DNA from: Bacillota bacterium
Lineage (GTDB): Bacteria; Bacillota; Clostridia; Acetivibrionales; DSM-1351
Assembly (NCBI GenBank): GCA_023444055.1
Contig: JAEZRV010000022.1
Span: 28,892 to 92,891, forward strand
DNA length: 64,000 bases
Reading direction: 5' to 3'
Part shown: one piece after another, positions 1 through 7,941 of the stretch
Layout: each line of letters begins with the position of its first letter
Position numbering within the stretch: position 1 is the stretch's first letter
Notes under the pieces: model-generated
Databases searched by the model: none
Seen by the model: the letters and a program-made list of their open reading frames with translations, nothing else
What the model was told of the DNA's origin: nothing
Position numbers and translations under genes: made by a program

Positions 1-828
1 AGAATTGTCAACCGCTTTATAGAAGTCATTATGTCCATGCCATTCTAGCAGTTCACTTGGGAATCCTGCATGATGTCTAAGTCCATAGATTATTCCAGGT
101 ACACTTCTTGGCAAAGCAGCACCAGGATATGTAACACCATACCCCATTGTATCGCAGGCTCTTAATTTAATAGGAACTCCACTCTCATCCATCAATTTCC
201 TTAACTCAGTTGCAAAAGGAACAACGAACCCATAAAAATCGGCTCTGGTTATATCCTCAAAATGGCATCTTGGCTTAATCCCAACATCAAGAGCTTCTTT
301 TATAACACTCAAATAGTCTTCCATTGCCTGTTTTCTAGTCTTCTTTAGCTTATTGAATATATGGTAATCAGAACAGCTAACTAAGAATCCAGTCTCTTTC
401 ATTCCCATTTCCTTAGCAAGCTGAAAATCGCTCTTTGAAGCTCTTATCCAACTAGTTACTTCTGGAAATTGATAGCCCCTTTCCATACATTTGTATACAG
501 CTTCTTTGTCTTTGTCACTATACAAGAAAAATTCTGTCTGTCTAATAATACCTTTTTGACCACCTAATTTATGGAGATAATCGTATAGCTTAACAATCTG
601 CTCAACTGTATATGGTGCTCTAGATTGCTGTCCATCTCTAAAAGTAGTGTCCGTAATCCAAATCTCGTCCGGTGGATTCATAGGAACTCTTCTGTGATTA
701 AACGCACATTTAGGCACTTCATCATAATTGTAAATTTCTCTATAAAGATTGGGTTCAGCTACATTCTGAAGTGAATATCTATACTGAGTTTGCTCCAGTG
801 TATTTGACTTCTTATTAAATTCAATCAT
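1..828 (-). CDS. DRE-TIM acyltransferase, Re-citrate synthase or isopropylmalate synthase-like (3' end outside window)
   Basis: Partial gene: 276 codons are present and the C-terminus runs off the left edge. It belongs to the HMGL-like/DRE-TIM family, which condenses acetyl-CoA with a 2-oxo acid. The family signature DTTFRDGQQ lies near residue 60, with ITRADFYGFV in the middle and the metal-binding HGHN near residue 269. The chosen ATG at 828 follows a GGAGGC ribosome binding site. The long DEIWITDTTFRDGQQ and DTMGYGVTYPGAALPRS stretches match what I remember of clostridial Re-citrate synthases annotated as isopropylmalate or homocitrate synthase. The family is certain; the exact substrate (oxaloacetate versus oxoisovalerate or oxoglutarate) is inference. 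It is transcribed divergently from the chemoreceptor gene. Confidence 0.85.
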   Translation of the reverse strand, partial: MIEFNKKSNTLEQTQYRYSLQNVAEPNLYREIYNYDEVPKCAFNHRRVPMNPPDEIWITDTTFRDGQQSRAPYTVEQIVKLYDYLHKLGGQKGIIRQTEFFLYSDKDKEAVYKCMERGYQFPEVTSWIRASKSDFQLAKEMGMKETGFLVSCSDYHIFNKLKKTRKQAMEDYLSVIKEALDVGIKPRCHFEDITRADFYGFVVPFATELRKLMDESGVPIKLRACDTMGYGVTYPGAALPRSVPGIIYGLRHHAGFPSELLEWHGHNDFYKAVDNS

Positions 829-910
829 TTTTATCGCCTCCAAATAATAATAAGCTACTATAATCTTATCCTATTCTAACTGTAAACACGTTTTTATGCA
901 CTTATGCATA

Positions 911-939
911 ATTGTATACAATCATACATGTTTTGTCAA
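911..939 (-). promoter_or_regulatory. Sigma-A type promoter with dyads for the DRE-TIM gene
   Basis: On the minus strand a perfect TTGACA (934-939) is followed after 17 bases by TACAAT (911-916). The -10 region and the bases just downstream contain short palindromes (TGTATACA, and ATGCATAAGTGCAT nearby), which could be operator half-sites. The regulator is not identified. Confidence 0.6.
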
Positions 940-1111
940 TCATAATAATATGATAAGTTTATTTCATATTTACCATAATTTTATGTTATTGTATTAAAGT
1001 AAACTTTGTAAGGTTTTTGCAATTTAAAAAAGGTTTTTAATAATAAATGTAGAATAATAAATTTATACGGATTAAGACAAGTTAATTTCTACATAATTAG
1101 GAGGGAGTTTC

Positions 1112-2365
1112 ATGAAAAAACTAAGGTCAACTAGTTCAAAAATATTTATGCTAGGGGTATTAAATATTATACCAAGTGCTTTATTCTCTATTATAGGAGC
1201 TGTCATTTTTAAAAATTCAGTTTTTGTAATTTTTACATTCTTATCATGTATACTTTGTGGCCCTTTTTTAGCTGTTATTACTGGGGCTAATTATAAGCGA
1301 AGCATTCGTATCTTTTCAACAGAAATTGAGGTTTATAAAACTGGCGACTTCTCCAATATTATTGAACCTAAGAAATTTGGAGTTTTGGGAACAATTGCTA
1401 CTGTAGTTAATGTTGTTATAAGCGAGATTCGTTCACTGGTTGATGGTTTCTTTAATCTTTCTCTTTCCATTACTCAAGCATCAAGGAGTGTTGTTTCGAC
1501 TACTGAAAATGCTTCCAGATCTATTAAAGAAATATCAAGGACAGTTGATGAAATTGCAAAGGGTGCATCTGCTCAAGCAGAAGAAGCTCAATTAGGCGTA
1601 CAAGTAGTTGATAAGCTTTCAGAACAGATAAATTTTGTATATGAAAGTTACAATACTGTTACTGCAGAAACAAACAAAATCAGTGAGTTGAATTCCGTAG
1701 GTCTTAAAGCAGTTACAACATTGAGAGACAAATCAAAAGAAACATACGAAACTACTGAAAAAATATTTTCAGTTATAGAAAATTTAACAAATGCTACTAA
1801 TAATATAGGCTTATTTGTTGAGTCAATTGAAAGTATTGCTGAGCAAACTAACTTATTGGCCCTTAACGCTGCTATTGAAGCTGCAAGAGCAGGTGAAGCC
1901 GGAAAAGGCTTTGCCGTTGTTGCTGACGAGGTTCGTAAGCTTGCAGATGAAAGCAGGAAATCAACTGAAGAGATTAACAATATGATGCAAAGTATAGCAG
2001 AAGAGTCTGCCTTAGCTATTTCATCTATGGGAATAATGAAGAAGGTATCTCAGGAGCAAAACTTAGCTGTTGACAAAACTAATAGCTCCTTTAATGACAT
2101 TGCAAATGCCATAGACAACATTGTTACAAAGATAAGTGATGTTAATACTGCAGTAATTAAAATGCAAAATGACAAAAGTGATGTTATTAGTGCCATTGAA
2201 AACATTTCTTCTGTTTCGGAGCAAACAGCCGCATCAAGTCAAGAAGTCGCTGCTACTACTGAAAGCCAGTTAAAAACTCTTGATGACATGAAAACGTCAG
2301 CTCAAAACTTGGATGAATTAGTTAATCAGCTGAATGTTAGTTTAAAGAAGTATAAGCTTAGATAA
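1112..2365 (+). CDS. Methyl-accepting chemotaxis protein without extracellular sensor domain
   Basis: A 417-residue chemoreceptor. Two hydrophobic segments near residues 10-35 and 37-57 form a tight membrane hairpin with almost no extracytoplasmic loop. There follows a short linker and the cytoplasmic coiled-coil signalling domain. The highly conserved receptor tip EQTNLLALNAAIEAARAGE lies around residues 248-266, followed by GKGFAVVADEVRKLA. This tip contacts CheA and CheW. With no periplasmic sensor, the stimulus is probably intracellular or membrane-borne (inference). The ATG follows GGAGGG. It stands alone, divergent from the upstream gene and followed by a hairpin. Confidence 0.93.
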   Translation: MKKLRSTSSKIFMLGVLNIIPSALFSIIGAVIFKNSVFVIFTFLSCILCGPFLAVITGANYKRSIRIFSTEIEVYKTGDFSNIIEPKKFGVLGTIATVVNVVISEIRSLVDGFFNLSLSITQASRSVVSTTENASRSIKEISRTVDEIAKGASAQAEEAQLGVQVVDKLSEQINFVYESYNTVTAETNKISELNSVGLKAVTTLRDKSKETYETTEKIFSVIENLTNATNNIGLFVESIESIAEQTNLLALNAAIEAARAGEAGKGFAVVADEVRKLADESRKSTEEINNMMQSIAEESALAISSMGIMKKVSQEQNLAVDKTNSSFNDIANAIDNIVTKISDVNTAVIKMQNDKSDVISAIENISSVSEQTAASSQEVAATTESQLKTLDDMKTSAQNLDELVNQLNVSLKKYKLR

Positions 2366-2420
2366 TTTTATTGATTTTTTCAATAATCATTTAAATAGTT
2401 TATTAAACAATACATAAAAC

Positions 2421-2519
2421 GGGCTGTTGCAATCACTCTTAACCGCATTATATATAGTACAGGATAAAAACCAAGTACAAAATATAATTGTTAAGATGCA
2501 TTTTGTAACAGCCTTTTTT
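2421..2519 (+). terminator. Long-stem hairpin with T-run after the chemoreceptor gene
   Basis: GGCTGTTGCAA at 2422-2432 pairs with TTGTAACAGCC at 2503-2513 (one mismatch), and CTTAAC (2438-2443) pairs with GTTAAG (2490-2495). A run of six T follows. The loop is unusually long for an intrinsic terminator, so it could instead be a small inverted-repeat element used as a terminator. Confidence 0.5.
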
Positions 2520-2563
2520 ATAATCTTAAATTCTTAATACTGCTTTATTTCATAGTACACTAA

Positions 2564-2626
2564 AAATTCTTGCGTTCATTCAGTAAGCTTTTTTACCAAC
2601 TAATTATGCAATTCATTATAATCTAA
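2564..2626. repeat. Fragment of the dispersed repeat family
   Basis: This segment (TTCATTCAGTAAGCTTTTTT followed by ACCAACTAATTATGCAATT) matches the right-hand interior of the inverted-repeat element at 3888-4412, around 4252-4313. It is a partial copy without terminal repeats. Confidence 0.6.
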
Positions 2627-2793
2627 TCCTTATCTATTCCTTTAGTATGAGTGGAATTCCTTTTTTTTAGTGCTTCGCTTAGTATATATTCAATCTGACC
2701 ATTTACCGAACGAAATTCGTCATCAGCCCATTTTGAAATTTCCTCCCACATTCTTGGACTCAGCCTAAGTAATACCGACTTTTTTTCTGACAT
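2623..2793 (-). CDS. Ribbon-helix-helix (Arc/MetJ-like) DNA-binding protein
   Basis: A 56-residue protein with the look of a ribbon-helix-helix repressor. A short beta strand (KSVLLRLSPRMWEEI) is followed by two helices (WADDEFRSVNGQIEYILSEALKKR). Such proteins bind operators as dimers. The start is taken at the ATG at 2793, because GGAGG lies right before it; an upstream in-frame GTG overlaps that ribosome binding site. It lies about 110 bases downstream of the SPFH-domain gene on the same strand. A regulator of that gene is plausible but inferred. No toxin partner is visible, so a toxin-antitoxin role is not supported. Confidence 0.75.
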   Translation of the reverse strand: MSEKKSVLLRLSPRMWEEISKWADDEFRSVNGQIEYILSEALKKRNSTHTKGIDKD

Positions 2794-2902
2794 ACTAACC
2801 TCCACGCCAACTTATGGTCTAGAAAATAGCAAACCTATCGTGGCGGTACGCATTTTGTTTTGCAATACTGCTAGTTCTTTCTAGCTAACCTCCACCTTTG
2901 TA

Positions 2903-3775
2903 TTAATGGTGTAATGTCCCTGTGTTTATTATTGGTTGAGTATTTTTCTCTCCGCACAAAACAACAAGTAAATTGCTTACCATAGCAGCTTTTCTTTCTT
3001 CATCAAGTACTACAATTCCATCCTCACTCAGCTTATTTAACGCCATTTGAACCATGCCAACTGCACCTTCAACAATCTTTTGTCTAGCTGCTATTATTGC
3101 TGCTGCTTGCTGTCTCTGAAGCATTGCTGCCGCAATTTCAGGGGCATATGCTAAATGTGAAATTCTTGCTTCTTCAACAACAACACCTGCTTTTCCTAAT
3201 CTCTGCTGCAACTCATTTTTTAGAGCATCTGAAACTTCGTCTGAACTACCTCTCAATGATAAAGTTTGAGTATTATCCTCTTCAACATCATATGGATACA
3301 TACCTGCTAAATGTCTTAACGCCGATTCACTCTGTACATTTACATAGTCAACATAATTATCAACATCAAAGCAAGCTTCTGCTGTATTTTCGACTCTCCA
3401 TACAGTTACAGCAGCGATCTCTATTGGGTTACCCATTTCATCATTTACTTTTATTTTTTCACCATTAACATTTCTGGACCTGAGCGATATTTTCTTCTTT
3501 GAATAAAAAGGGTTTGACCAATGCCAACCAGCTTCCTTCACTGTACCTACATATTTACCAAATAGAATCAATACCATTGCCTGATTTGGTTGAATAGTAA
3601 AAAATCCAGGCAACATAAAAATATATGCGGTAAATAATAAACTACCTACTACTATCAACGGTACATTATCAACATATATTCCGTAAGCAAATACAAAAAC
3701 GCTTAATATTAGTACTACAAACGATATTAGCAGCAATAATCCACCTGCTTGTGTTTTCTTTGTACATTCCTTCAT
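2903..3775 (-). CDS. SPFH/Band 7 domain membrane protein
   Basis: A 290-residue member of the SPFH (stomatin, prohibitin, flotillin, HflK/C) superfamily. Two hydrophobic segments span about residues 12-32 and 36-57. The SPFH core follows from the motif TIQPNQAMVLILFGKYVGTVKEAGWHW onward. The C-terminal half is helical with an Ala/Gln-rich stretch (AAAMLQRQQAAAIIAARQKIVEG), as is usual for oligomerising family members. These proteins organise membrane microdomains or protease complexes. The small ribbon-helix-helix gene follows downstream; no NfeD or FtsH partner is adjacent. The ATG follows an AGGGA-type ribosome binding site. Confidence 0.9.
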   Translation of the reverse strand: MKECTKKTQAGGLLLLISFVVLILSVFVFAYGIYVDNVPLIVVGSLLFTAYIFMLPGFFTIQPNQAMVLILFGKYVGTVKEAGWHWSNPFYSKKKISLRSRNVNGEKIKVNDEMGNPIEIAAVTVWRVENTAEACFDVDNYVDYVNVQSESALRHLAGMYPYDVEEDNTQTLSLRGSSDEVSDALKNELQQRLGKAGVVVEEARISHLAYAPEIAAAMLQRQQAAAIIAARQKIVEGAVGMVQMALNKLSEDGIVVLDEERKAAMVSNLLVVLCGEKNTQPIINTGTLHH

Positions 3776-3887
3776 AACAATCCCTCCGATAATAAAACAA
3801 TATGTATTCGATACTTATATGATATCATTTTGATATCATATAGTCAATATATTAAATATCCAAAATATTAATTTATATCCTTAATTA

Positions 3888-4412
3888 TTTACTATTCGGC
3901 CATATAATATAGATTATTAACTCAGCTTTCCCACATCGAAAGTACATTGTTGTTCATACTTATCAATGGTTTGTTGCCAAAACAACTCGAAAGTATAGTT
4001 GGTGCTTACATGGTGCACTTTCGAGTCTCAAAAAACGCATGCGTTTTTTATAGATAGTGGGTGGTATTTATTTATGATGTGCTTTTGAGTTAATCAATGC
4101 TTTAGCCACCTTTCCACATTCGCCGTCCATGGCTCATGGTGTGCTAAAAACAACATCGTATTGTTTTTACGGCAAAAACACTTAGAGCTTGCTGAACAAT
4201 TGTAAACACATATGAATACTACCTTCGTTATTTTTTTATTACTAGAATACTTGTATTCATTCAGCAAGCTTTTTTCACCCAACTAATTCTGCAATTATTT
4301 CTAACCCAACTAGTCCCATTGATAAGTATGAACACCTGTAAATATATAGCTTATGAATCTGTGAAAGCATTTTCTGAGCTAAATATCATATTGTCAATGG
4401 CTGAATAGTAAC
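3888..4412. mobile_element. Non-autonomous inverted-repeat element, copy 1
   Basis: About 525 bp bounded by TTACTATTCGGCCAT (3889-3903) and its inverse ATGGCTGAATAGTAA (4397-4411), which differ at one position. Flanking 8-mers CTTAATTA (3880-3887) and CTTAAATA (4413-4420) look like a 7/8 target-site duplication. Inner inverted repeats (TTCATACTTATCAATGG near 3954, inverse near 4318) extend the symmetry. It contains a perfect palindrome at 4030-4049 and a second stem near 4148-4168. No transposase is encoded. It is close to the copy at 30072-30508, with an extra hairpin at 4186-4270. It lies between the SPFH gene and the ferredoxin-like gene. Confidence 0.8.
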
Positions 4413-4421
4413 CTTAAATAT

Positions 4422-4515
4422 TTACTATTCGGCCATTCATAATATATATAGTACAGATAATGTTTCTATAGAATTCATAAGCTATATAGGTGTTCTCATC
4501 CTTATCCTTGCCAGC
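4422..4515. repeat. Truncated second end of the inverted-repeat element
   Basis: Starting at 4422, TTACTATTCGGCCAT recurs immediately after copy 1 and its duplicated target. It is followed by ATTCATAAGCTATATAGGTG at 4473-4492, which is the inverse of the copy 1 right arm. The opposite end is not found. It seems that copy 1 inserted directly beside an older, now truncated element. The rest of the gap up to 4672 shows no further structure. Confidence 0.6.
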
Positions 4516-4672
4516 CATTCTTTACAGAACAATAATATTTTTGTATCCTTAGCTACACAACATTATAATTTTTTGTATTATAATCAAATCATAAATTAAC
4601 CAAACATAATAACCACTTTGAAGGTTTTTAATAACATTTTGTGCCTTGAGCACAGCGAAAGGATGATAATAT

Positions 4673-5413
4673 ATGAAAAGAAAAATAATAAATATAAATG
4701 AAGAAAAGTGCAACGGCTGTGGACTATGTGTCAATGCTTGCCATGAGGGAGCTCTTATACTTGAGAACGGCAAAGCAAAACTAATTTCTGATAGTTATTG
4801 CGATGGTCTAGGAGATTGTCTTCCCGAATGTCCAACAAATGCAATTACTATCGAAGAACGCGAGGCTGAAGCTTATAACGAAGAACTTGTTATGGAAAAT
4901 ATGAAAAAGAAGTCTATCGTCAAGAATTCAACTCCTGCACAGCCTCCAATCCATAGCGGTTGTCCAGGTTCAAGAGCAATGTCAATTAAAAAAACAGTTG
5001 AAAGTTCCCCAGCTAAGGCTCCAGCCGAAGACAAGCCTCTCACTTCAGAGCTGATGCAGTGGCCTTGCCAAATAAAGCTGGTACCAGTTAACGCACCTTA
5101 CTTTGATAACTGCGACTTATTAATTGCAGCTGATTGTACCGCATATGCTTATGCAAATATTCATAAAGATTTCATGAAAAACAGAATAACGTTGATAGGT
5201 TGCCCAAAACTTGATGATGGTGATTACTCACAAAAGTTAACAGCAATACTTGAAAATAACAATATAAATAGTGTAAAAATTCTGAGAATGGAAGTTCCAT
5301 GCTGTGGTGGAATTGTTAATGCTGTCAAAACTGCTTTACTGCAATCCGGAAAAATGATTCCATGGAGTATAGTTGTTATAGGGACAAATGGAGAAGTATT
5401 GCAAAACAATTAA
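4673..5413 (+). CDS. Ferredoxin-type 4Fe-4S protein with conserved C-terminal domain
   Basis: A 246-residue protein. The N-terminus carries two iron-sulfur motifs: CNGCGLCVNAC (residues 14-24) and CDGLGDCLPECP (39-50). They resemble an 8Fe ferredoxin, but the second has an unusual C-x5-C spacing. A charged linker contains a separate SGCPGS motif. The C-terminal half has further conserved cysteines (WPCQIKLVPV, DCTAYAY, IGCPKL, VPCCGG) and could bind another cofactor. Similar proteins occur in anaerobes as uncharacterised ATP-binding or iron-sulfur proteins. It probably takes part in electron transfer; the partner is unknown. ATG after AAAGGATG. A strong terminator follows. Confidence 0.85.
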   Translation: MKRKIININEEKCNGCGLCVNACHEGALILENGKAKLISDSYCDGLGDCLPECPTNAITIEEREAEAYNEELVMENMKKKSIVKNSTPAQPPIHSGCPGSRAMSIKKTVESSPAKAPAEDKPLTSELMQWPCQIKLVPVNAPYFDNCDLLIAADCTAYAYANIHKDFMKNRITLIGCPKLDDGDYSQKLTAILENNNINSVKILRMEVPCCGGIVNAVKTALLQSGKMIPWSIVVIGTNGEVLQNN

Positions 5414-5450
5414 ATTTTTATTGGTAAATAGTGGATTCCCGTATTATAAT

Positions 5451-5488
5451 AGACCTATAGATGAACTGTCCTATAGGTCTATTTGTTA
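5451..5488 (+). terminator. Rho-independent terminator of the ferredoxin-like gene
   Basis: AGACCTATAG (5451-5460) and CTATAGGTCT (5471-5480) form a perfect 10-bp stem with a 10-base loop, followed by a T-rich tail. Confidence 0.85.
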
Positions 5489-5582
5489 TTCTAGCAAATT
5501 CACACCTTAACAAAGCATAATCACTACTCTCAAAAGGTTACAAAGCCTATGTAGCTAAATACAAAAAATAAAGTGTATTAAA

Positions 5583-5753
5583 ATGGAAGGTGCTGCTGTG
5601 GCACAAGTATGTTATGAACACAAAGTTGACTCTATTGTATTGCGTGTAATTTCAGACAAAGCTTATGAAGAAGCAAGCATAATTTATAACCTTATGAAAA
5701 AAATTCTATCCAGCCGAAAATTGCCGAGCTTAGCTATTAACATTTTTTTATAA
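5583..5753 (+). pseudogene. Remnant of 5'-methylthioadenosine/S-adenosylhomocysteine nucleosidase
   Basis: A 56-codon open stretch begins MEGAAVAQVCYEHKVDS and continues IVLRVISDKAYEEAS. This matches the C-terminal segment of MTA/SAH nucleosidases, whose nucleoside-binding MEGAA and catalytic RxISDxA motifs are well known. The first two thirds of the enzyme, including its nucleobase-binding core, are absent upstream. After EEAS the reading departs from the family. No ribosome binding site precedes the ATG, and upstream sequence to 5489 shows no further homology that I can recognise. It is therefore a decayed fragment. Confidence 0.75.
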
Positions 5754-5845
5754 TATGTAACAAGCTCCTATCCAAGCGTAATATACCACACTTCTATTAA
5801 CATAATTTTTTTATTATGTAACAATATCCTATCCTAACTAATATA
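5734..5845. repeat. Imperfect tandem duplication, 60-base period
   Basis: Two copies of about 52 bases (5734-5785 and 5794-5845) share CTATTAACAT, a T-rich stretch, ATGTAACAA, and CCTATCC. This AT-rich duplication lies between the nucleosidase remnant and the cwlJ-like gene and may include its promoter. Confidence 0.5.
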
Positions 5846-5905
5846 CTGCTATTAAGAATATTTAGTTTGTTTCATTTAATTTTCAAACATTAAAGGTGAT
5901 TGAGA

Positions 5906-6349
5906 ATGGCATATACAGATAGAGAATTATTTGCAAGATTGATACAATGTGAAGCAGAAGGAGAAGGCGATAACGGTATGAGAGGAGTAGCATCTGTCGT
6001 CATGAACAGAGTTACTGTACCATATGGTGAGTTTTTTAGATTGCTTCATGGTAATGTTAGAAAAGCAATATTTCAGATTAATCAATTCACATGCTGCAAA
6101 GAAGTGATTGCAGATACGTATAATCCACAAAATATTTATAATATGAATCCTCAGCAAATACATTATGATATTGCTGATTGGGCCTTAGCAGGCAACACGC
6201 TAGGTGCTGTTGCTAACTCTCTTTGGTACTACAACCCATTTAGCCCCAAATGTGCATCCTTTTTCCCACCTGGAGGTACAGGGATAATTCTAACCAGAAT
6301 AAACCAGCACTGCTTTTATATACCCACAGAAAAGTATGCAAAAACATAA
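5906..6349 (+). CDS. cwlJ: Spore cortex-lytic cell wall hydrolase, CwlJ/SleB type
   Basis: A 147-residue protein spanning the Hydrolase_2 (SleB/CwlJ) catalytic domain. Key features are the N-terminal DRELFARLIQCEAEGE with its catalytic glutamate, VASVVMNRV, QFTCC, and the closing NSLWYYNP and HCFYIP segments. It has no signal peptide and no peptidoglycan-binding domain, like CwlJ and unlike SleB. CwlJ degrades cortex peptidoglycan during germination and depends on GerQ for retention in the spore coat. A gerQ-like gene follows 93 bases downstream. The start is the ATG at 5906, after AAAGGTGAT; an in-frame TTG six bases upstream is less well placed. Confidence 0.9.
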   Translation: MAYTDRELFARLIQCEAEGEGDNGMRGVASVVMNRVTVPYGEFFRLLHGNVRKAIFQINQFTCCKEVIADTYNPQNIYNMNPQQIHYDIADWALAGNTLGAVANSLWYYNPFSPKCASFFPPGGTGIILTRINQHCFYIPTEKYAKT

Positions 6350-6442
6350 TCTGACTTTTAAATGCTTTTTAATATTACTGCTATTAGAATATTAGAAATA
6401 TATGACTCATCTTAAACTGACAAAGAAAGGAAGTTTGTATTT

Positions 6443-6805
6443 ATGAAAAGTTATTTTATTCCATATTATAATACAACAGATTGCTATGAACGTATTGACC
6501 CAAATCAGCCTATTCCTCAAATGCTAGTCCCTAATACAAATCAAAGCGATTTAGCCCCTATAACATCTGCTACTGAGCCACAGGCTATGACACTTGAATC
6601 TACAGAATACCTCAATGGTTATTTACGTACAAAGATAGGGCAAAAAGTACGAGTTGAATTTCTAATTGGAACCGGCACATTAGTAGATAAATTTGGAATA
6701 TTAGTAGGTGTTGGTGCAAACTATATTACCATTAGGCAAGCTGAAACTGGTAATCTTGTCGCATGTGACTTCTATTCTATTAAGTTTATTTCTTTTTATA
6801 ATTAA
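6443..6805 (+). CDS. gerQ: Spore coat protein GerQ
   Basis: A 120-residue protein. Its C-terminal two thirds match GerQ: YLNGYLRTKIGQKVRVEFLIGTGTLVDKFGILVGVGANYITIRQAETGNLVACDFYSIKFISF resembles an Sm-like beta fold. The N-terminal 45 residues are Pro/Gln/Asn-rich, also usual for GerQ. In Bacillus subtilis GerQ is cross-linked into the coat and is needed for CwlJ-dependent germination. The pairing with the cwlJ-like gene directly upstream strongly supports both calls. The ATG follows AAAGGAAG. Expression is presumably mother-cell specific; I did not identify a sporulation sigma promoter. Confidence 0.88.
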   Translation: MKSYFIPYYNTTDCYERIDPNQPIPQMLVPNTNQSDLAPITSATEPQAMTLESTEYLNGYLRTKIGQKVRVEFLIGTGTLVDKFGILVGVGANYITIRQAETGNLVACDFYSIKFISFYN

Positions 6806-6829
6806 AGATTATTAGCTCGTCAGTCAACG

Positions 6830-6876
6830 TGCTTTAAGCTTCAGGTGGGGTTTTTGCTCCATCTGGAGCTTAAATC
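6830..6876 (+). terminator. Hairpin after gerQ
   Basis: TTTAAGCTTCAGGTGG and CCATCTGGAGCTTAAA pair almost completely around a GGTTTTTGCT loop region. A second hairpin with A/T-rich ends (AAAAAAAGAGA with TCTCTTTTTT) lies at about 6966-7012. The rest of the gap to 7151 shows nothing recognisable. Confidence 0.6.
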
Positions 6877-7151
6877 TTGTAATATGGAGTCGTAGCTTGC
6901 TATACATACACTAATTAAGTATTTTTCATCTTGATTACACTGCATTATTGCACAATGCTAGGTCATAAAAAAAGAGATAGCCTTTATATTGGATGGGGTT
7001 TTCTCTTTTTTACGGGTAAGGATGGGTGAACGCTACCAGATTATTTTTCCTAAAAAGCCTTTTGATATATTAAAAATATTCTAATATTAATTGGACTAAA
7101 AACTCAAACAGAGCAGTTATTAAAAAAATGATTATTTAATGTTTGTTTAAA

Positions 7152-7940
7152 TTATGTATAGTTGCGTAATGCATATGTACAAACCATAGCACATATTTTT
7201 TCTACTTTATTAATCTCTAAATTCAGTAATTTATTTCTAAACAAATCAACGACAAGATTGTTATATTCTATATCTTCAAGTATCGAATGATATTTTAATA
7301 CATTCTTACAATACTTAGCAACTTCTCTATTCTTTCGCTTAGCATCATTTAGGTTAAATAATTTTATGTGTTCTTGGATAAATACTATTTCATCATTTGT
7401 GTATCCTCCCTCAATATGGCACGGTATGTACTTACCCTTTAACAAATCATATTGAATTTTGTACTCATGACCAGTCAGTTCATTAGTCACTCCAAAAGGT
7501 TGTAAAATTATGTGTCCTTTGTTAGTATATTTTTTTCTTAAATTTATAAACTTATTGCATGCTCGCTTACACGAAGTACTTTTGCATGTTCCTCTTTCAT
7601 AAAAAGAAATATCCTTTTTACTTGGTGCTCGTTTTAATTGCCCTCTAGTTTTATATTTACCGTTACATTTACTACATGCTAACCCTAAGTTTGGAACACA
7701 GTCAGCTAGTCTCTTAGTTTTTGGTGAATTACTTGTTTCCACACCATGCTCAATATTAGCACAATTTTGTCCATTAATTAATATTCTATTATAACAATAC
7801 ATACAGTATCCACCAGTTGTATTGCATAATAAATCAATTGTGTTATCATAATATGAATCATTAGACCATCCATAAGATGTATCAGACTTATAGGCTGGTT
7901 CGAAATTTGGGATATTTATAAGAAAGAAATCATCATCCAT
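7152..7940 (-). CDS. HNH endonuclease, PtuB-like zinc type
   Basis: A 262-residue protein with a zinc-finger type HNH nuclease core. CMYC (residues 46-49) and CSKC (89-92) supply the zinc ligands. IEHGVE (63-68) supplies the catalytic histidine region, and NLGLACSKCN (84-93) the second half of the beta-beta-alpha-metal fold. Another Cys cluster (CKSTSCKRAC) lies at 119-128. This pattern resembles the HNH proteins of Septu (PtuB) and retron systems. It is the last gene of a three-gene cluster; the ATG follows AAGGAGTG, one base after the ATPase stop codon. The likely role is cleavage of invading or host nucleic acid on ATPase signalling (inference). Confidence 0.85.
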   Translation of the reverse strand: MDDDFFLINIPNFEPAYKSDTSYGWSNDSYYDNTIDLLCNTTGGYCMYCYNRILINGQNCANIEHGVETSNSPKTKRLADCVPNLGLACSKCNGKYKTRGQLKRAPSKKDISFYERGTCKSTSCKRACNKFINLRKKYTNKGHIILQPFGVTNELTGHEYKIQYDLLKGKYIPCHIEGGYTNDEIVFIQEHIKLFNLNDAKRKNREVAKYCKNVLKYHSILEDIEYNNLVVDLFRNKLLNLEINKVEKICAMVCTYALRNYT

Positions 7941-7941
7941 C

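Noticed and set aside
2421..2519. Insertion sequence remnant at the GGCTGTTGCAA inverted repeat
   Set aside because: No target duplication or coding remnant is visible, and the T-run after the stem fits a terminator better.
4094..4282. Open frame inside inverted-repeat element copy 1
   Set aside because: It is not preserved in copy 2 and lacks a ribosome binding site; the element is non-coding.
6806..7151. Attachment site duplicate of the tRNA-Arg 3' end
   Set aside because: I searched by eye for the tRNA end sequence beyond the defence-like cluster and found no copy.
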